A stretch of 37,380 bases of DNA, from assembly GCA_027449905.1 (NCBI GenBank), contig DAIDKT010000111.1:1-37380 (forward strand), written 5' to 3'. Below, piece after piece: positions 1-7,485 of the stretch; position 1 is the stretch's first letter; every line of letters begins with the position of its first letter. The position numbers were made by a program, and so were the translations under genes. The notes under the pieces are model-generated. The model was not told where the DNA came from, did no database searches, and worked only from the letters and a program-made list of their open reading frames with translations. Origin of the DNA: Legionellales bacterium (GTDB lineage Bacteria; Pseudomonadota; Gammaproteobacteria; Legionellales; Legionellaceae).

Positions 1-341
1 TAGGAAAACCCTTTGTCAGACTGATTTGTAGGTAAGTGGAGCTTTAGATGTGAGGTGATTTTAGGTGGATTGTAATGTGTAATTATTGATTAGATTGGTG
101 TTAAATTATATTTAATCGTTATGTGTTTCGGGAATGCAGGTGTAATCATAGTCCTTACAGTTTGGACGACATTGACTGTTTTAGCCCTTTTACCCCTTTT
201 TTACGTCTTTTTCAGGCTCATTTCCATTGGAAACAGATTCTTATTTGAGGCTCATCTTGTGTTGGAAGAGACTGTGTCTAGATGATTTCGTTAGATTGGT
301 GTATAATTCAGCCCTCGAATTTTAATCATACGGAGTCTTCG
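1..341. other. Non-coding region upstream of ndk
   Basis: I see no convincing ORF on either strand here. The stretch is AT-rich and contains a perfect inverted repeat at 101-115 (TTAAAT, spacer TAT, ATTTAA) whose role is unknown; it could be an operator or only chance in AT-rich DNA. The ndk promoter lies at its right end. The gene to the left is outside the window. Confidence 0.5.
279..307 (+). promoter_or_regulatory. Probable sigma70 promoter of ndk-rlmN
   Basis: A perfect TATAAT lies at 302-307, with only a weak -35 match about 17 bases upstream (TAGATG, 279-284). Transcription would begin near 314, giving a leader of roughly 28 bases before the ATG at 342. The ribosome binding site CGGAG is at 331-335. 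The position of this -10 box argues against any ndk start upstream of 342. Confidence 0.5.
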
Positions 342-770
342 ATGTCTACAGAACTAACCCTTTCGATCATTAAACCAGATGCGGTTGCTAAACATGTCAT
401 TGGTCAGATTTACACCCGTTTTGAACAGGCTGGTCTGAACATGATTGCGGTTAAGATGGCTCGGTTATCAAAAGAGCAAGCAGAAGGATTTTATGCTGTT
501 CATAAAGAACGTCCTTTTTTTAATGATTTAGTTAATTTTATGATTTCAGGCCCCGTTTTGATTCAGGTTTTAAAAGGTGAGAATGCTATTGCGAAGCATC
601 GTGACATCATGGGCGCTACCAACCCCAAAGAAGCGGCTCCTGGAACAATCCGTGCTGATTTTGCCGATAGTATTGATGCCAATGCTGTTCATGGGTCAGA
701 TAGTGCTGAAACCGCTCAGCAAGAAATCGCTTATTTCTTTGCACCAAGCGAATTATGTGACCGAAGCTAA
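342..770 (+). CDS. ndk: Nucleoside diphosphate kinase
   Basis: This 142-residue protein matches the usual length of bacterial Ndk. The enzyme transfers the gamma phosphate from ATP to nucleoside diphosphates through a phosphohistidine, balancing NTP and dNTP pools in the cytoplasm. The N-terminal [10 protein letters not shown] motif, the [15 protein letters not shown] segment and the active-site NAVHGSDS with His117 are all intact. The frame is open from 282, but the ATG at 342 is chosen because it gives the family N-terminus, is preceded by CGGAG, and lies downstream of a TATAAT. The stop codon overlaps the rlmN start by one base (TAATG), so the two genes should be translationally coupled. 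This pairing is common in gammaproteobacteria. Confidence 0.97.
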   Translation: MSTELTLSIIKPDAVAKHVIGQIYTRFEQAGLNMIAVKMARLSKEQAEGFYAVHKERPFFNDLVNFMISGPVLIQVLKGENAIAKHRDIMGATNPKEAAPGTIRADFADSIDANAVHGSDSAETAQQEIAYFFAPSELCDRS

Positions 771-1897
771 TGTCTGCTAAAACCAATCTATTGAATTTAA
801 ATTACCAGCAAATGCGCCAATTCTTTGCCGATATGGGTGAAAAACCATTTCGTGCGCAGCAAGTGATGCAGTGGATTCATCAGGTTGGTTACCATGAATT
901 TGAACAAATGACGAATCTCGGAAAAACACTGCGTCAACGTCTTGATGAGATAGCGGAAATCAAGTTACCTGAAATCACTATGTCGCAACGAGCTGCAGAC
1001 GGTACCCATAAGTGGCTCTTGCAATTGGCGTGTGGAAATCGGATCGAAACGGTATACATTCCTGAAGTAAATCGAGGAACTTTGTGTGTGTCGTCTCAGG
1101 TGGGATGTGGTTTAAACTGTAGTTTTTGTTCTACCGCAAAGCAGGGTTTTAACCGAAATTTGACCACCGCTGAAATTATTGGGCAGGTTTGGGTCGCAGT
1201 TCGTGAATTGTCAAAGCGAGATCGAGAGCATGATAAACAGATTACCAATGTGGTGATGATGGGTATGGGCGAGCCTTTGTTAAATTTCGAGCCAGTTGTT
1301 ACTGCCCTAGACATTATGTTGGACGACTATGCTTATGGGCTCTCCAAACGCCGTGTGACTTTAAGCACCTCAGGGGTCATCCCAGAGATGGAGCGACTAA
1401 AGGATCGCAGTCCCGTTGCTTTGGCTGTTTCATTGCACGCTCCAACCGATGATTTACGTGATCAATTGGTTCCAATTAATAAAAAATATCCATTGGCCCA
1501 ATTGATGCATATTTGTAAAAATTATTTTAAAAATGAACCCAAACGGGTGGTAACTTTTGAATACGTGATGCTTAAAGGCATCAATGATCAACCTGAGCAT
1601 GCGGTACAATTGGCTAAACTGCTAAAAGGTGTTCCCTCAAAAGTCAATTTAATTCCTTTTAATCCATTTCCCATGACTCAGTATGAGCGGTCCAGTAGCA
1701 CCACCATCAATGCATTTAGAGATCATTTAATTGCTAAAGGAATCAATACGATCACCCGTAAAACACGCGGGGACGATATAGATGCGGCGTGCGGGCAATT
1801 GGCTGGTAAAGTACACGATCGAACCAGTCGATCAAGTCGTTGGCAGAAGATTCACTTTACTACTGAGAAACCCGCTCATGTTGAGTCCCGGGATTAG
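770..1897 (+). CDS. rlmN: Dual-specificity 23S rRNA/tRNA adenine C2 methyltransferase
   Basis: This is a 375-residue radical SAM enzyme that methylates C2 of A2503 in 23S rRNA and of A37 in some tRNAs. The CxxxCxxC iron-sulphur motif is present as Cys113, Cys117 and Cys120. Two further cysteines, Cys106 (in TLCVSSQ) and Cys341 (in DIDAACGQL), sit where the family has its methyl-carrying and resolving cysteines; Cys106 is seven residues before the cluster, as in E. coli. The GEPL motif is seen as [10 protein letters not shown]. The ATG overlaps the ndk stop. Its position after ndk and before pilF and rodZ matches the conserved gammaproteobacterial order. All expected catalytic parts are present. 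Confidence 0.97.
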   Translation: MSAKTNLLNLNYQQMRQFFADMGEKPFRAQQVMQWIHQVGYHEFEQMTNLGKTLRQRLDEIAEIKLPEITMSQRAADGTHKWLLQLACGNRIETVYIPEVNRGTLCVSSQVGCGLNCSFCSTAKQGFNRNLTTAEIIGQVWVAVRELSKRDREHDKQITNVVMMGMGEPLLNFEPVVTALDIMLDDYAYGLSKRRVTLSTSGVIPEMERLKDRSPVALAVSLHAPTDDLRDQLVPINKKYPLAQLMHICKNYFKNEPKRVVTFEYVMLKGINDQPEHAVQLAKLLKGVPSKVNLIPFNPFPMTQYERSSSTTINAFRDHLIAKGINTITRKTRGDDIDAACGQLAGKVHDRTSRSSRWQKIHFTTEKPAHVESRD

Positions 1898-1917
1898 TTT
1901 TCAAGCGCGCAAGGACA

Positions 1918-1946
1918 GTTACAATTATGATTGAATCCGGTATAAT
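1918..1946 (+). promoter_or_regulatory. Probable sigma70 promoter of the pilF-like gene
   Basis: TATAAT at 1941-1946 is preceded at a 17-base spacing by GTTACA (1918-1923, four of six matches to TTGACA). The predicted start of transcription is near 1953, just ahead of the TTG start at 1977. The rlmN stop codon is only about 20 bases upstream of the -35 box. Confidence 0.5.
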
Positions 1947-1976
1947 GGGTCTCCGTTTTCGTCAGATGAGCATGGA

Positions 1977-2522
1977 TTGAAATCTCGTTATACGGCATTG
2001 GTGATGTTTTTATTTGCATTACAGTCTTGCCAACTTAGCCCAGGATTAAAGCAAAAACAGGAAGCCGCGTGGTACAACACACAGCTTGGTTTAGCTTATT
2101 TAAATCAAGGTGATAGGGAGATGGCCAAAAGAAAGTTGTTATTGGCTGTGGTTCAGGATCCAAATTCCCCTGCCGTGAATACTTCGATGGCTTATTTAAT
2201 GGAAAAGATGGGGAATATTGAAAAAGCCGATTATTTTTACAGAAAAGCAATGCAACTAACGCCAGGTCAGGGTGCGCAATTGAACAATTACGGTGCCTTT
2301 TTATGTAGGTTGGCGCGCTATCAGCAGGCGGAACATTACTTTTTATTGGCGGTGAAAGACCCTCAATATGAACACACAGCGGCAGCTTATGAAAATGCCG
2401 GATTGTGTGTGATGGCTATGCCAAATTACCAAAAAGCCAAACATTATTTTGAAATGGCTCTGGCAGAAGATCCTGCTCGTATACAATCACAACATGCATT
2501 GATGAGACTTAGGCAACATTAA
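1977..2522 (+). CDS. pilF: PilF/PilW-like TPR lipoprotein (type IV pilus pilotin)
   Basis: This 181-residue lipoprotein consists almost entirely of TPR helices. In the PilF/PilW family such proteins carry the PilQ secretin to the outer membrane for type IV pilus assembly. The signal is MKSRYTALVMFLFALQSC, with lipid attachment predicted at Cys18. Four TPR-like units follow at about 31-65, 66-99, 100-134 and 135-168, with typical endings such as AVVQDPNS, AMQLTPGQ and ALAEDPAR. The start is a TTG at 1977; no ATG, GTG or other TTG lies upstream in frame, and the only nearby ATG (1972) reads straight into a stop. The next in-frame ATG (2004) would remove the basic start of the signal peptide. 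The protein is shorter than the roughly 250 residues of Pseudomonas PilF. Its place between rlmN and rodZ supports the name. Confidence 0.82.
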   Translation: MKSRYTALVMFLFALQSCQLSPGLKQKQEAAWYNTQLGLAYLNQGDREMAKRKLLLAVVQDPNSPAVNTSMAYLMEKMGNIEKADYFYRKAMQLTPGQGAQLNNYGAFLCRLARYQQAEHYFLLAVKDPQYEHTAAAYENAGLCVMAMPNYQKAKHYFEMALAEDPARIQSQHALMRLRQH

Positions 2523-2597
2523 TGTTACCTAAATTGTAACTGCTTACAGGGTGATACCGACGCTAAGAGATGCGCCAAATATGGCCGTTTCTATCTG

Positions 2598-2614
2598 CGG
2601 AGTGAGTACTTACC
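2598..2614 (+). repeat. Palindromic intergenic motif, copy A (upstream of rodZ)
   Basis: CGGAGTGAGTACTTACC contains the near-perfect palindrome GTGAGTACTTAC (one mismatch from GTAAGTACTTAC). It lies 35 bases before the rodZ ATG. Closely related sequences occur at 8905-8921 and 17484-17500, again just upstream of gene starts. Confidence 0.5.
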
Positions 2615-2649
2615 CTAAATTAAAACAAGCTCAAATCGCGAGGTAATCT

Positions 2650-3213
2650 ATGAATAACACGACCACACATGCGGAAGGAGAACAACCGCTTGCAAAACCT
2701 GGCGCATTACTTGCGGCTCAGCGTATTCACCTTGGTTATACAGCTGAATATGTTGCTGAGAAGTTGCGGTTGCGGGTTCGGATTATCGAATTATTAGAAG
2801 TGGATGATTATTCAAAAATGCCTGAACCGGTCTTTATTAAAGGTTATGTGCGCGCTTATGCTAAATTATTAAAAATTCCCTCTGAACCGTTGTTAGAGGC
2901 GTTTAATCAGTTGCATTCCGGTGAACGAAAAATAGAAAAAGCTTTGTGGCAAAGTCGGCGAGAAAGCAATCGGGCCGAGCATGTGATTCGCTGGTTAACC
3001 ACTGTTTTCGCTGTTGGTGTTTTGGTGGCGGTGGCGATGTGGTGGCATTCTAATAAAGAAAATGAACATATTTTTTCTAAGGGCCTGACGCAATCGAAGG
3101 TGTCAACATCGAGCCAATCAGAAACAGAAATTCGCTTAACCGATTTATCTAAAATGCGCTCTCTGCTGTCTTCGACCAGAGAAAATACAGAGGCGGAGAA
3201 TTTGAGTGAGTGA
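2650..3213 (+). CDS. rodZ: RodZ-like helix-turn-helix membrane protein, short form
   Basis: This 187-residue protein has the RodZ plan. A cytoplasmic HTH_25 domain at about 18-85 (KPGALLAAQR, FIKGYVRAYAKLL) would bind MreB filaments and so link the cell-shape machinery to the inner membrane. A basic linker and one membrane segment at 112-132 follow, then only about 55 periplasmic residues. The E. coli protein has about 337 residues with a folded periplasmic domain, which is missing here. The reading frame shows no break, so this looks like a naturally reduced RodZ. AGGT at 2641-2644 is the likely ribosome binding site for the ATG. The stop overlaps the GTG start of hisS by eight bases. The ispG gene, which separates rodZ and hisS in many gammaproteobacteria, is absent from this position. 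Confidence 0.85.
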   Translation: MNNTTTHAEGEQPLAKPGALLAAQRIHLGYTAEYVAEKLRLRVRIIELLEVDDYSKMPEPVFIKGYVRAYAKLLKIPSEPLLEAFNQLHSGERKIEKALWQSRRESNRAEHVIRWLTTVFAVGVLVAVAMWWHSNKENEHIFSKGLTQSKVSTSSQSETEIRLTDLSKMRSLLSSTRENTEAENLSE

Positions 3214-4474
3214 CCGGATTCAAGCAATTCGTGGAATGAATGATATTTTACCCGAACAAACTTACGCCTGGAGATATTTAGAGCATATTTTTGCCGATTG
3301 TCTGGATTCATATGGATATCGAGAGATTCGTTTACCTTTGGTAGAAAGTACTCAGTTGTTCAAACGAACCATTGGTGAAGTGACGGATATTGTTGAAAAG
3401 GAAATGTATACGTTCAATGATTTGAACGAAGAAAGTATTAGTTTAAGACCAGAAGGCACCGCTGGTTGTGTTCGCGCGTGTCTTGAACACGGTTTAGTAC
3501 ATAATCAACAGCAAAAGCTATGGTACGCTGGTCCTATGTTCCGTCATGAAAAACCGCAAATGGGTCGATATCGCCAGTTTAACCAGTTTGGAGTTGAAGC
3601 ATTTGGAATCTCGGGTGTAGGTATTGAGATAGAGCTGATTTTGATCTGCTGCCGTTTATGGAGCTTATTAGGTATTGCCGATGCAGTTCATTTACAAATT
3701 AATTCAATCGGGGAGTTTGGCGAGCGACAAGCTTATCGCCAGGCTTTAATTGATTATTTTAAACCCCACGTGAATCTCCTGGACGATGATTCTAGAAGAC
3801 GTTTGGACAGAAGCCCCTTGCGTATTTTGGATAGCAAAAATCCACAACTCCATGATCTTATTGCCAAGGCACCCAAATTAATAGATACCTTGGGGGAAGC
3901 CAGTCGTGAACATTTTGAGGCATTGTGTGGTGGGTTAGATGCCTTGGGTATTACTTACAGTATTAACCCAGTTTTAGTCCGAGGTTTAGATTATTACAGT
4001 CATACCGTGTTTGAATGGGTGACTGATCAGTTAGGTAGCCAGGCGACATTATGTGCGGGCGGTCGTTTTGATAAGCTCTTCGAACAATTAGGAGAAGAGT
4101 CCATGTCAGCCGTTGGTTTTGCAATGGGTGCTGAACGTTTGTTGCTCTTGATGGAAGCACACGGTGTGAAGCCGAAAAACGAACCGGCACCAGATGTATT
4201 TATCATCACCGACAGTCCCAAAGGATTGCAGCGCGCTTTTGAGATAGCCGAATCACTTCGCAATGACGCTCAGTTAAAAGTCATTGTCAATACGACGCCG
4301 GGTCGTTTTAAGACACAATTCAAAAAGGCTGACAAAAGCAGGGCACGTTTTGCATTGGTTTTAGGGGAAACAGAATTAGCCCTTCACACCATTGTTGTGA
4401 AGGATTTAAGATCGGGTTCAGAGCAGAAAAACATGATGCAGTCTGAATTAAATCATTATTTGAAATCCGTGTAG
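3206..4474 (+). CDS. hisS: Histidyl-tRNA synthetase
   Basis: This is a 422-residue class II aminoacyl-tRNA synthetase (E. coli 424) that charges tRNA-His. The family start IQAIRGMND is at 5-13. Motif 2 lies at about 108-131 (GPMFRHEKPQMGRYRQF). The histidine-specific RGLDYY is at 259-264 and motif 3 at 303-312 (VGFAMGAERL). The C-terminal anticodon-binding domain covers about 328-420. The start is a GTG, chosen because it gives the standard N-terminus and has GGAG seven bases upstream. It overlaps the end of rodZ, so translational coupling is likely. Confidence 0.97.
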   Translation: MSDRIQAIRGMNDILPEQTYAWRYLEHIFADCLDSYGYREIRLPLVESTQLFKRTIGEVTDIVEKEMYTFNDLNEESISLRPEGTAGCVRACLEHGLVHNQQQKLWYAGPMFRHEKPQMGRYRQFNQFGVEAFGISGVGIEIELILICCRLWSLLGIADAVHLQINSIGEFGERQAYRQALIDYFKPHVNLLDDDSRRRLDRSPLRILDSKNPQLHDLIAKAPKLIDTLGEASREHFEALCGGLDALGITYSINPVLVRGLDYYSHTVFEWVTDQLGSQATLCAGGRFDKLFEQLGEESMSAVGFAMGAERLLLLMEAHGVKPKNEPAPDVFIITDSPKGLQRAFEIAESLRNDAQLKVIVNTTPGRFKTQFKKADKSRARFALVLGETELALHTIVVKDLRSGSEQKNMMQSELNHYLKSV

Positions 4475-4572
4475 ATTATGAAGACTTTTTAGGATAATGT
4501 GCATCAAACGATGATTCGAGCAATGCAGTGTCGTCTGAAATATCAACATATGCGAACAAATGGGGAATATAC

Positions 4573-5229
4573 ATGTCTATTTACATGACAGAGTCTGAAC
4601 AAATTGAACTAATAAAAACTTGGTGGAAGCGATACAACGGCGTCATCACAGTCTGTTTTTCCGTGGTATTACTGATGATGGCCGGTTATAAGTATTGGAA
4701 TTGGCACCAAGCGAAGGTAGTAGAGCAGGCATCAAATGCCTATGAACATTTGATGTTGGCTTTTTCTAACCAGGACAACAAGTCGGTTCGTAGCTATGCC
4801 AACCAGTTGGTGACAGAGTACGCAGATACAGTCTATGCTGATGCCGCGCGTTTGACCATCGCTAAATTAGATGTTGCAAATGAAAAATATAAACACGCAC
4901 GCGAAACGTTGGAGTATGTTGCCATGCATTCTAAAATGAATGTACTTGCTGATGTGGCCAGAGTCCGTTTGGCACGTTTGTTGGTTGAAGACAAGTCCTA
5001 CGATATTGCATTAACTGAGCTTGGCAAGGTCAAGGAAACCAGCTATTCCCCGGTTGTGAATGAATTACGGGGGGATATTTACTCAGCAACGGGACGCTAT
5101 GATCAGGCGGTGGCTTTTTATCGAAAAGCCATTAACGAAGTCCAGAAAAACGGCATGGGCAATCTTTTTCTTGAAATGAAATCAAATCAGTTGCTCGCCA
5201 TCACGAAGTCTTCACAAGTGGTTGGTTAA
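4573..5229 (+). CDS. yfgM: YfgM-like TPR protein, ancillary SecYEG translocon subunit
   Basis: This 218-residue protein has a short cytoplasmic N-terminus (SEQIELIKTWWKRYNG), one membrane segment at about 22-39, and a periplasmic TPR-like helical domain (TPR_21 type). In E. coli, YfgM associates with SecYEG and PpiD and helps hand exported proteins to periplasmic chaperones. The frame is open from a GTG at 4528, but the ATG at 4573 is preferred because GGGGA at 4562-4566 is well placed and the protein then begins as in the family. Its position between hisS and bamB is the conserved one. The family call rests on topology, length and context, as the sequence itself is not strongly conserved. 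Confidence 0.88.
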   Translation: MSIYMTESEQIELIKTWWKRYNGVITVCFSVVLLMMAGYKYWNWHQAKVVEQASNAYEHLMLAFSNQDNKSVRSYANQLVTEYADTVYADAARLTIAKLDVANEKYKHARETLEYVAMHSKMNVLADVARVRLARLLVEDKSYDIALTELGKVKETSYSPVVNELRGDIYSATGRYDQAVAFYRKAINEVQKNGMGNLFLEMKSNQLLAITKSSQVVG

Positions 5230-5261
5230 TCTATCTATCGGCTAGGGTGGGAAGTAAAGAC

Positions 5262-6434
5262 ATGTTATTTTTTCGAATCGTATTCATTTTGAGTTGTTTG
5301 CTCGTGCAATCTTGTACACAAGTTGACAATTATATTCTGGGAAAGGACAACACGCCAAAACCAAAATTGTTGCCGGATCTGGTATCTAAAGTAAAATTTG
5401 GTCGAATTTGGTCGACTTCGATTGGCAAAGCCAATAAAACCCCTGCATATTTAAAACTAAAACCCGTTATTAAAAATAATGTAATTTATACAGCTGATGT
5501 GAGCGGCATGGTTCGCGCCATTGGTAAACGAGATGGCCGGCTTATTTGGTCTACTCAGATAAAACACGCCATTGTCAGTGGACCGACGGTTCACGATGGT
5601 TGTCTCGCCGTGGGTACTGATTCATCGACGGTGGTATTACTCAATATGTCCGATGGTCAAATTAGGTGGGAAGCCCATCTTTCTGAAGACGCATTATCCA
5701 AGGCAGTGATAGCCGATCATCAACTCATTGTGAAGACCATCGATGGAAATTTATATGCGTTTGATTTAATTTCGGGAAAACGTCGATGGATTACCGAGCA
5801 TGGTGCCCCTAGTCTGATTTTAAAAGCAAGTTCATCACCGGTGGTGATGGGGCCGCTCATTTTAACTGGGTATTCCGATGGTCGATTAGATGCCGTCGAG
5901 TTAAATACGGGTCGGCTGGTATGGCAACGCAGCATCGCCTATGCCACGGGCGCAAGTGATGTTGAGCGATTGGTTGATATTGATGCTGATCCAATCGTTC
6001 GTGATAACAAGGTTTATTTAGCCAGCTATCAGGGATATATTGGCGCATTGTCACTTGAAAACGGCCAGTTTATCTGGAATAAGCCAGGCTCAGTTTATAA
6101 AAACATGGCACTACGGAATGGGACGTTATACGTGACAGATAGCCGAGATGTACTATGGGCATTTGACAGTGAAACCGGGCGAGTAAAATGGAAGCAAACG
6201 TCTTTGAAAGCTCGTGGACTAACGGAGCCTATTTTAATGAACCAATGGCTCATTGTCGGCGACAGAACTGGTTATTTACATGTGCTGGCGGTTCAAAATG
6301 GTGAGATAATTGGCCGCGAGCTACTAAAAGCAGGGGTCGATATATCTCCTGCTGTTGACGGTGACAAAATTTTTGTACCTCTAACCAATGGGGAATTAAT
6401 CGCTTTTAGCATACAAAGCCGCCGAACAGTATAA
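5262..6434 (+). CDS. bamB: Outer-membrane protein assembly factor BamB
   Basis: This is a 390-residue lipoprotein of the BAM complex, which folds beta-barrel proteins into the outer membrane. The signal peptide ends in LVQSC with lipidation at Cys18. PQQ-type beta-propeller blades follow, each marked by a G-x-x-x-W strand: GRLIWSTQI, GQIRWEAHL, GKRRWITEH, GRLVWQRSI, GQFIWNKPG and GRVKWKQTS. The length fits E. coli BamB (392). The GTG at 5247 is in frame, but the ATG at 5262 gives a clean lipoprotein signal and has a GGGAAG ribosome binding site. The gene follows yfgM by 32 bases, as part of the hisS-yfgM-bamB-der block. The usual downstream partner der is displaced by about 1 kb of small ORFs. 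Confidence 0.95.
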   Translation: MLFFRIVFILSCLLVQSCTQVDNYILGKDNTPKPKLLPDLVSKVKFGRIWSTSIGKANKTPAYLKLKPVIKNNVIYTADVSGMVRAIGKRDGRLIWSTQIKHAIVSGPTVHDGCLAVGTDSSTVVLLNMSDGQIRWEAHLSEDALSKAVIADHQLIVKTIDGNLYAFDLISGKRRWITEHGAPSLILKASSSPVVMGPLILTGYSDGRLDAVELNTGRLVWQRSIAYATGASDVERLVDIDADPIVRDNKVYLASYQGYIGALSLENGQFIWNKPGSVYKNMALRNGTLYVTDSRDVLWAFDSETGRVKWKQTSLKARGLTEPILMNQWLIVGDRTGYLHVLAVQNGEIIGRELLKAGVDISPAVDGDKIFVPLTNGELIAFSIQSRRTV

Positions 6435-6456
6435 GATGGCACGAGATAAAATCAGT

Positions 6457-6645
6457 TTAACCTTGCGTAGCATTATCAGGGATCCGTCGATTAAGACATA
6501 GGCTGCTTTCGGTATTCTCAGGATTGAGTTTATCAGCAGACTTTTCCACTTGCTTTATTATGGCAAGCTCCAGTTGGATGAAATTATCTAAACAAGATTC
6601 AAATAGTTGACAAAATTTGTTAATAAAATCAGTATTTTTTGCCAT
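6457..6645 (-). CDS. Small hypothetical protein, 62 residues
   Basis: An uninterrupted minus-strand ORF begins with an ATG at 6645 and lies in the bamB-der gap. The predicted protein is helical and amphipathic (MAKNTDFINKFCQLFESCL, then QLELAIIKQVEKSADKLN). I do not recognise a family. A TATAAT on the same strand precedes it by about 15 bases, but there is no good -35 box and no clear ribosome binding site. Nothing on the other strand competes for this interval. It could be a small gene, a remnant, or chance. Confidence 0.3.
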   Translation of the reverse strand: MAKNTDFINKFCQLFESCLDNFIQLELAIIKQVEKSADKLNPENTESSLCLNRRIPDNATQG

Positions 6646-6691
6646 AATGGATCTTGAATTATACTATGACGCATTGAGTTGACTTGCTCAG

Positions 6692-6838
6692 TTAATCGTT
6701 GTTTTCACTTTTAGGTACCTTCTCGAATACCCAAACAGCATCAGTTTGTTCTTTGGTATGCAATGTGCCGCCGTGCAGCGTTAGCTCTGGCCACATAAAA
6801 AAACGAATTAGTTTGTTTTCAAAATATTGCTTGGTCAT
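6692..6838 (-). CDS. Small hypothetical protein, 48 residues, start codon inside a tandem repeat
   Basis: On the minus strand, an ATG at 6838 opens a frame encoding MTKQYFENKLIRFFMWPELT and 28 further residues ending VWVFEKVPKSENND. The composition looks like real protein (balanced charges, Trp and aromatic residues), more so than the plus-strand frame over the same bases. The ATG and the bases around it belong to an 11-bp unit repeated three times, so two more ATGs lie 11 and 22 bases upstream. Those reach a stop after four codons. I do not recognise the family; it may be the tail of a decayed gene. The 62-residue ORF lies 46 bases downstream on the same strand. Confidence 0.35.
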   Translation of the reverse strand: MTKQYFENKLIRFFMWPELTLHGGTLHTKEQTDAVWVFEKVPKSENND

Positions 6839-6864
6839 TTTATGGTCATTTTATGGTCATTTTA
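6832..6864 (+). repeat. Tandem repeat, three perfect copies of an 11-bp unit
   Basis: The unit TGGTCATTTTA occurs at 6832-6842, 6843-6853 and 6854-6864 with no mismatch. On the minus strand each unit supplies an ATGACC, so the start-codon region of the 48-residue ORF has been triplicated. Because 11 is not a multiple of three, each ATG opens a different frame. Confidence 0.9.
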
Positions 6865-6929
6865 ATGAGTTATGTCAAAATTAGATGATTTGTAGTACAT
6901 CATATTGAGCGAAAAGTCCACTTAGAAAG

Positions 6930-7079
6930 ATGAAATATGGGAGGTTGCTTCGGCCCAACGCATGGTTGATCATTTTTATATATGGGATTTTCACCCTCAA
7001 TTTGGATTCTCTCTGGTCCGTTGAATGGTTACGTAAAAACCAAGATATTGGTCTATATTTAAATTATGGGGGTGTATGA
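6930..7079 (+). CDS. Small membrane protein ORF, 49 residues
   Basis: An ATG at 6930 opens an uninterrupted frame of 49 codons ending in TGA at 7077-7079. The protein begins MKYGRLLRPN and then has one hydrophobic stretch at about 11-25 (AWLIIFIYGIFTLNL), followed by DSLWSVEWLRKNQDIGLY. This pattern suggests a single-pass small membrane protein or a signal sequence. The stop overlaps the ATG of the next gene (ATGA at 7076-7079), the arrangement seen throughout this genome for coupled genes. The ribosome binding site is weak (AGAAAG just before the start). I do not recognise a family. Confidence 0.4.
   Translation: MKYGRLLRPNAWLIIFIYGIFTLNLDSLWSVEWLRKNQDIGLYLNYGGV
7021..7049 (+). promoter_or_regulatory. 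Candidate promoter of the Gly/Tyr-rich secreted protein
   Basis: TTGAAT at 7021-7026 (four of six) and GATATT at 7044-7049 (four of six) are separated by 17 bases. Transcription would begin near 7056, about 20 bases before the ATG at 7076. It lies inside the 49-codon ORF, so if it is real the secreted protein need not depend on that ORF. Confidence 0.3.
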
Positions 7080-7357
7080 TGAACAAATGCAAAGGGTTCC
7101 ATCGTTTATTTTTGATGCTCGTTTTTATTTTGAGTGGTTTATTGAGCGCAGAGGCTAATGCCTGGTATGCGGGTTATGGTCATGGCTACGATAATCATGG
7201 ATACTATCATGGTTGGTATGGCCCTCATTGGGGTTATGGAGCGGGGTATGGTATGGTTGTTGCACCTGGTGTAGCTTCTACTCACCGGTGTGAATGGGTA
7301 CCCGCTTATAGAAACGCTCATGGTTATGAGGTGCCTGCACACACCTATTGCTGGTAA
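7076..7357 (+). CDS. Small secreted Gly/Tyr/His-rich protein
   Basis: This 93-residue protein has a clear Sec signal peptide: basic MMNKCKGFHR, a hydrophobic core, and a cleavage site after SAEANA at residue 29. The mature part of about 64 residues is rich in Gly, Tyr, His and Trp (GYGHGYDNHGYYHGWYGPHW) and ends in a Cys-containing segment, with Cys72 and Cys92 able to form a disulphide. GGGGG at 7067-7071 is a strong ribosome binding site. Such proteins are usually periplasmic or surface-exposed and the His/Tyr content might bind metals, but I cannot name a family. It lies between bamB and der, directly coupled to a 49-codon membrane ORF. Confidence 0.75.
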   Translation: MMNKCKGFHRLFLMLVFILSGLLSAEANAWYAGYGHGYDNHGYYHGWYGPHWGYGAGYGMVVAPGVASTHRCEWVPAYRNAHGYEVPAHTYCW

Positions 7358-7485
7358 ATTTTCAACCATTTCGAGCGCGCAGTTTATTATTCTGATGACA
7401 TCATTCAACTTCAACAGCTGCGAATCCTAATGCGAGCTGCGCGGCGGTGTGTTATTATCGTTGCGCGTTAACTGCGAGAATTTTT

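Noticed and set aside
282..341. Longer ndk start at 282
   Set aside because: It would place the TATAAT at 302-307 inside the gene and add 20 residues absent from the family; the ATG at 342 has a ribosome binding site.
2907..3311. 134-codon minus-strand ORF across rodZ/hisS
   Set aside because: It overlaps two certain genes and resembles no protein; it is a shadow frame.
6699..6884. Plus-strand 61-codon ORF starting with TTG
   Set aside because: It lacks a ribosome binding site, its end is made of the 11-bp repeat, and the opposite strand over the same bases reads as more plausible protein.
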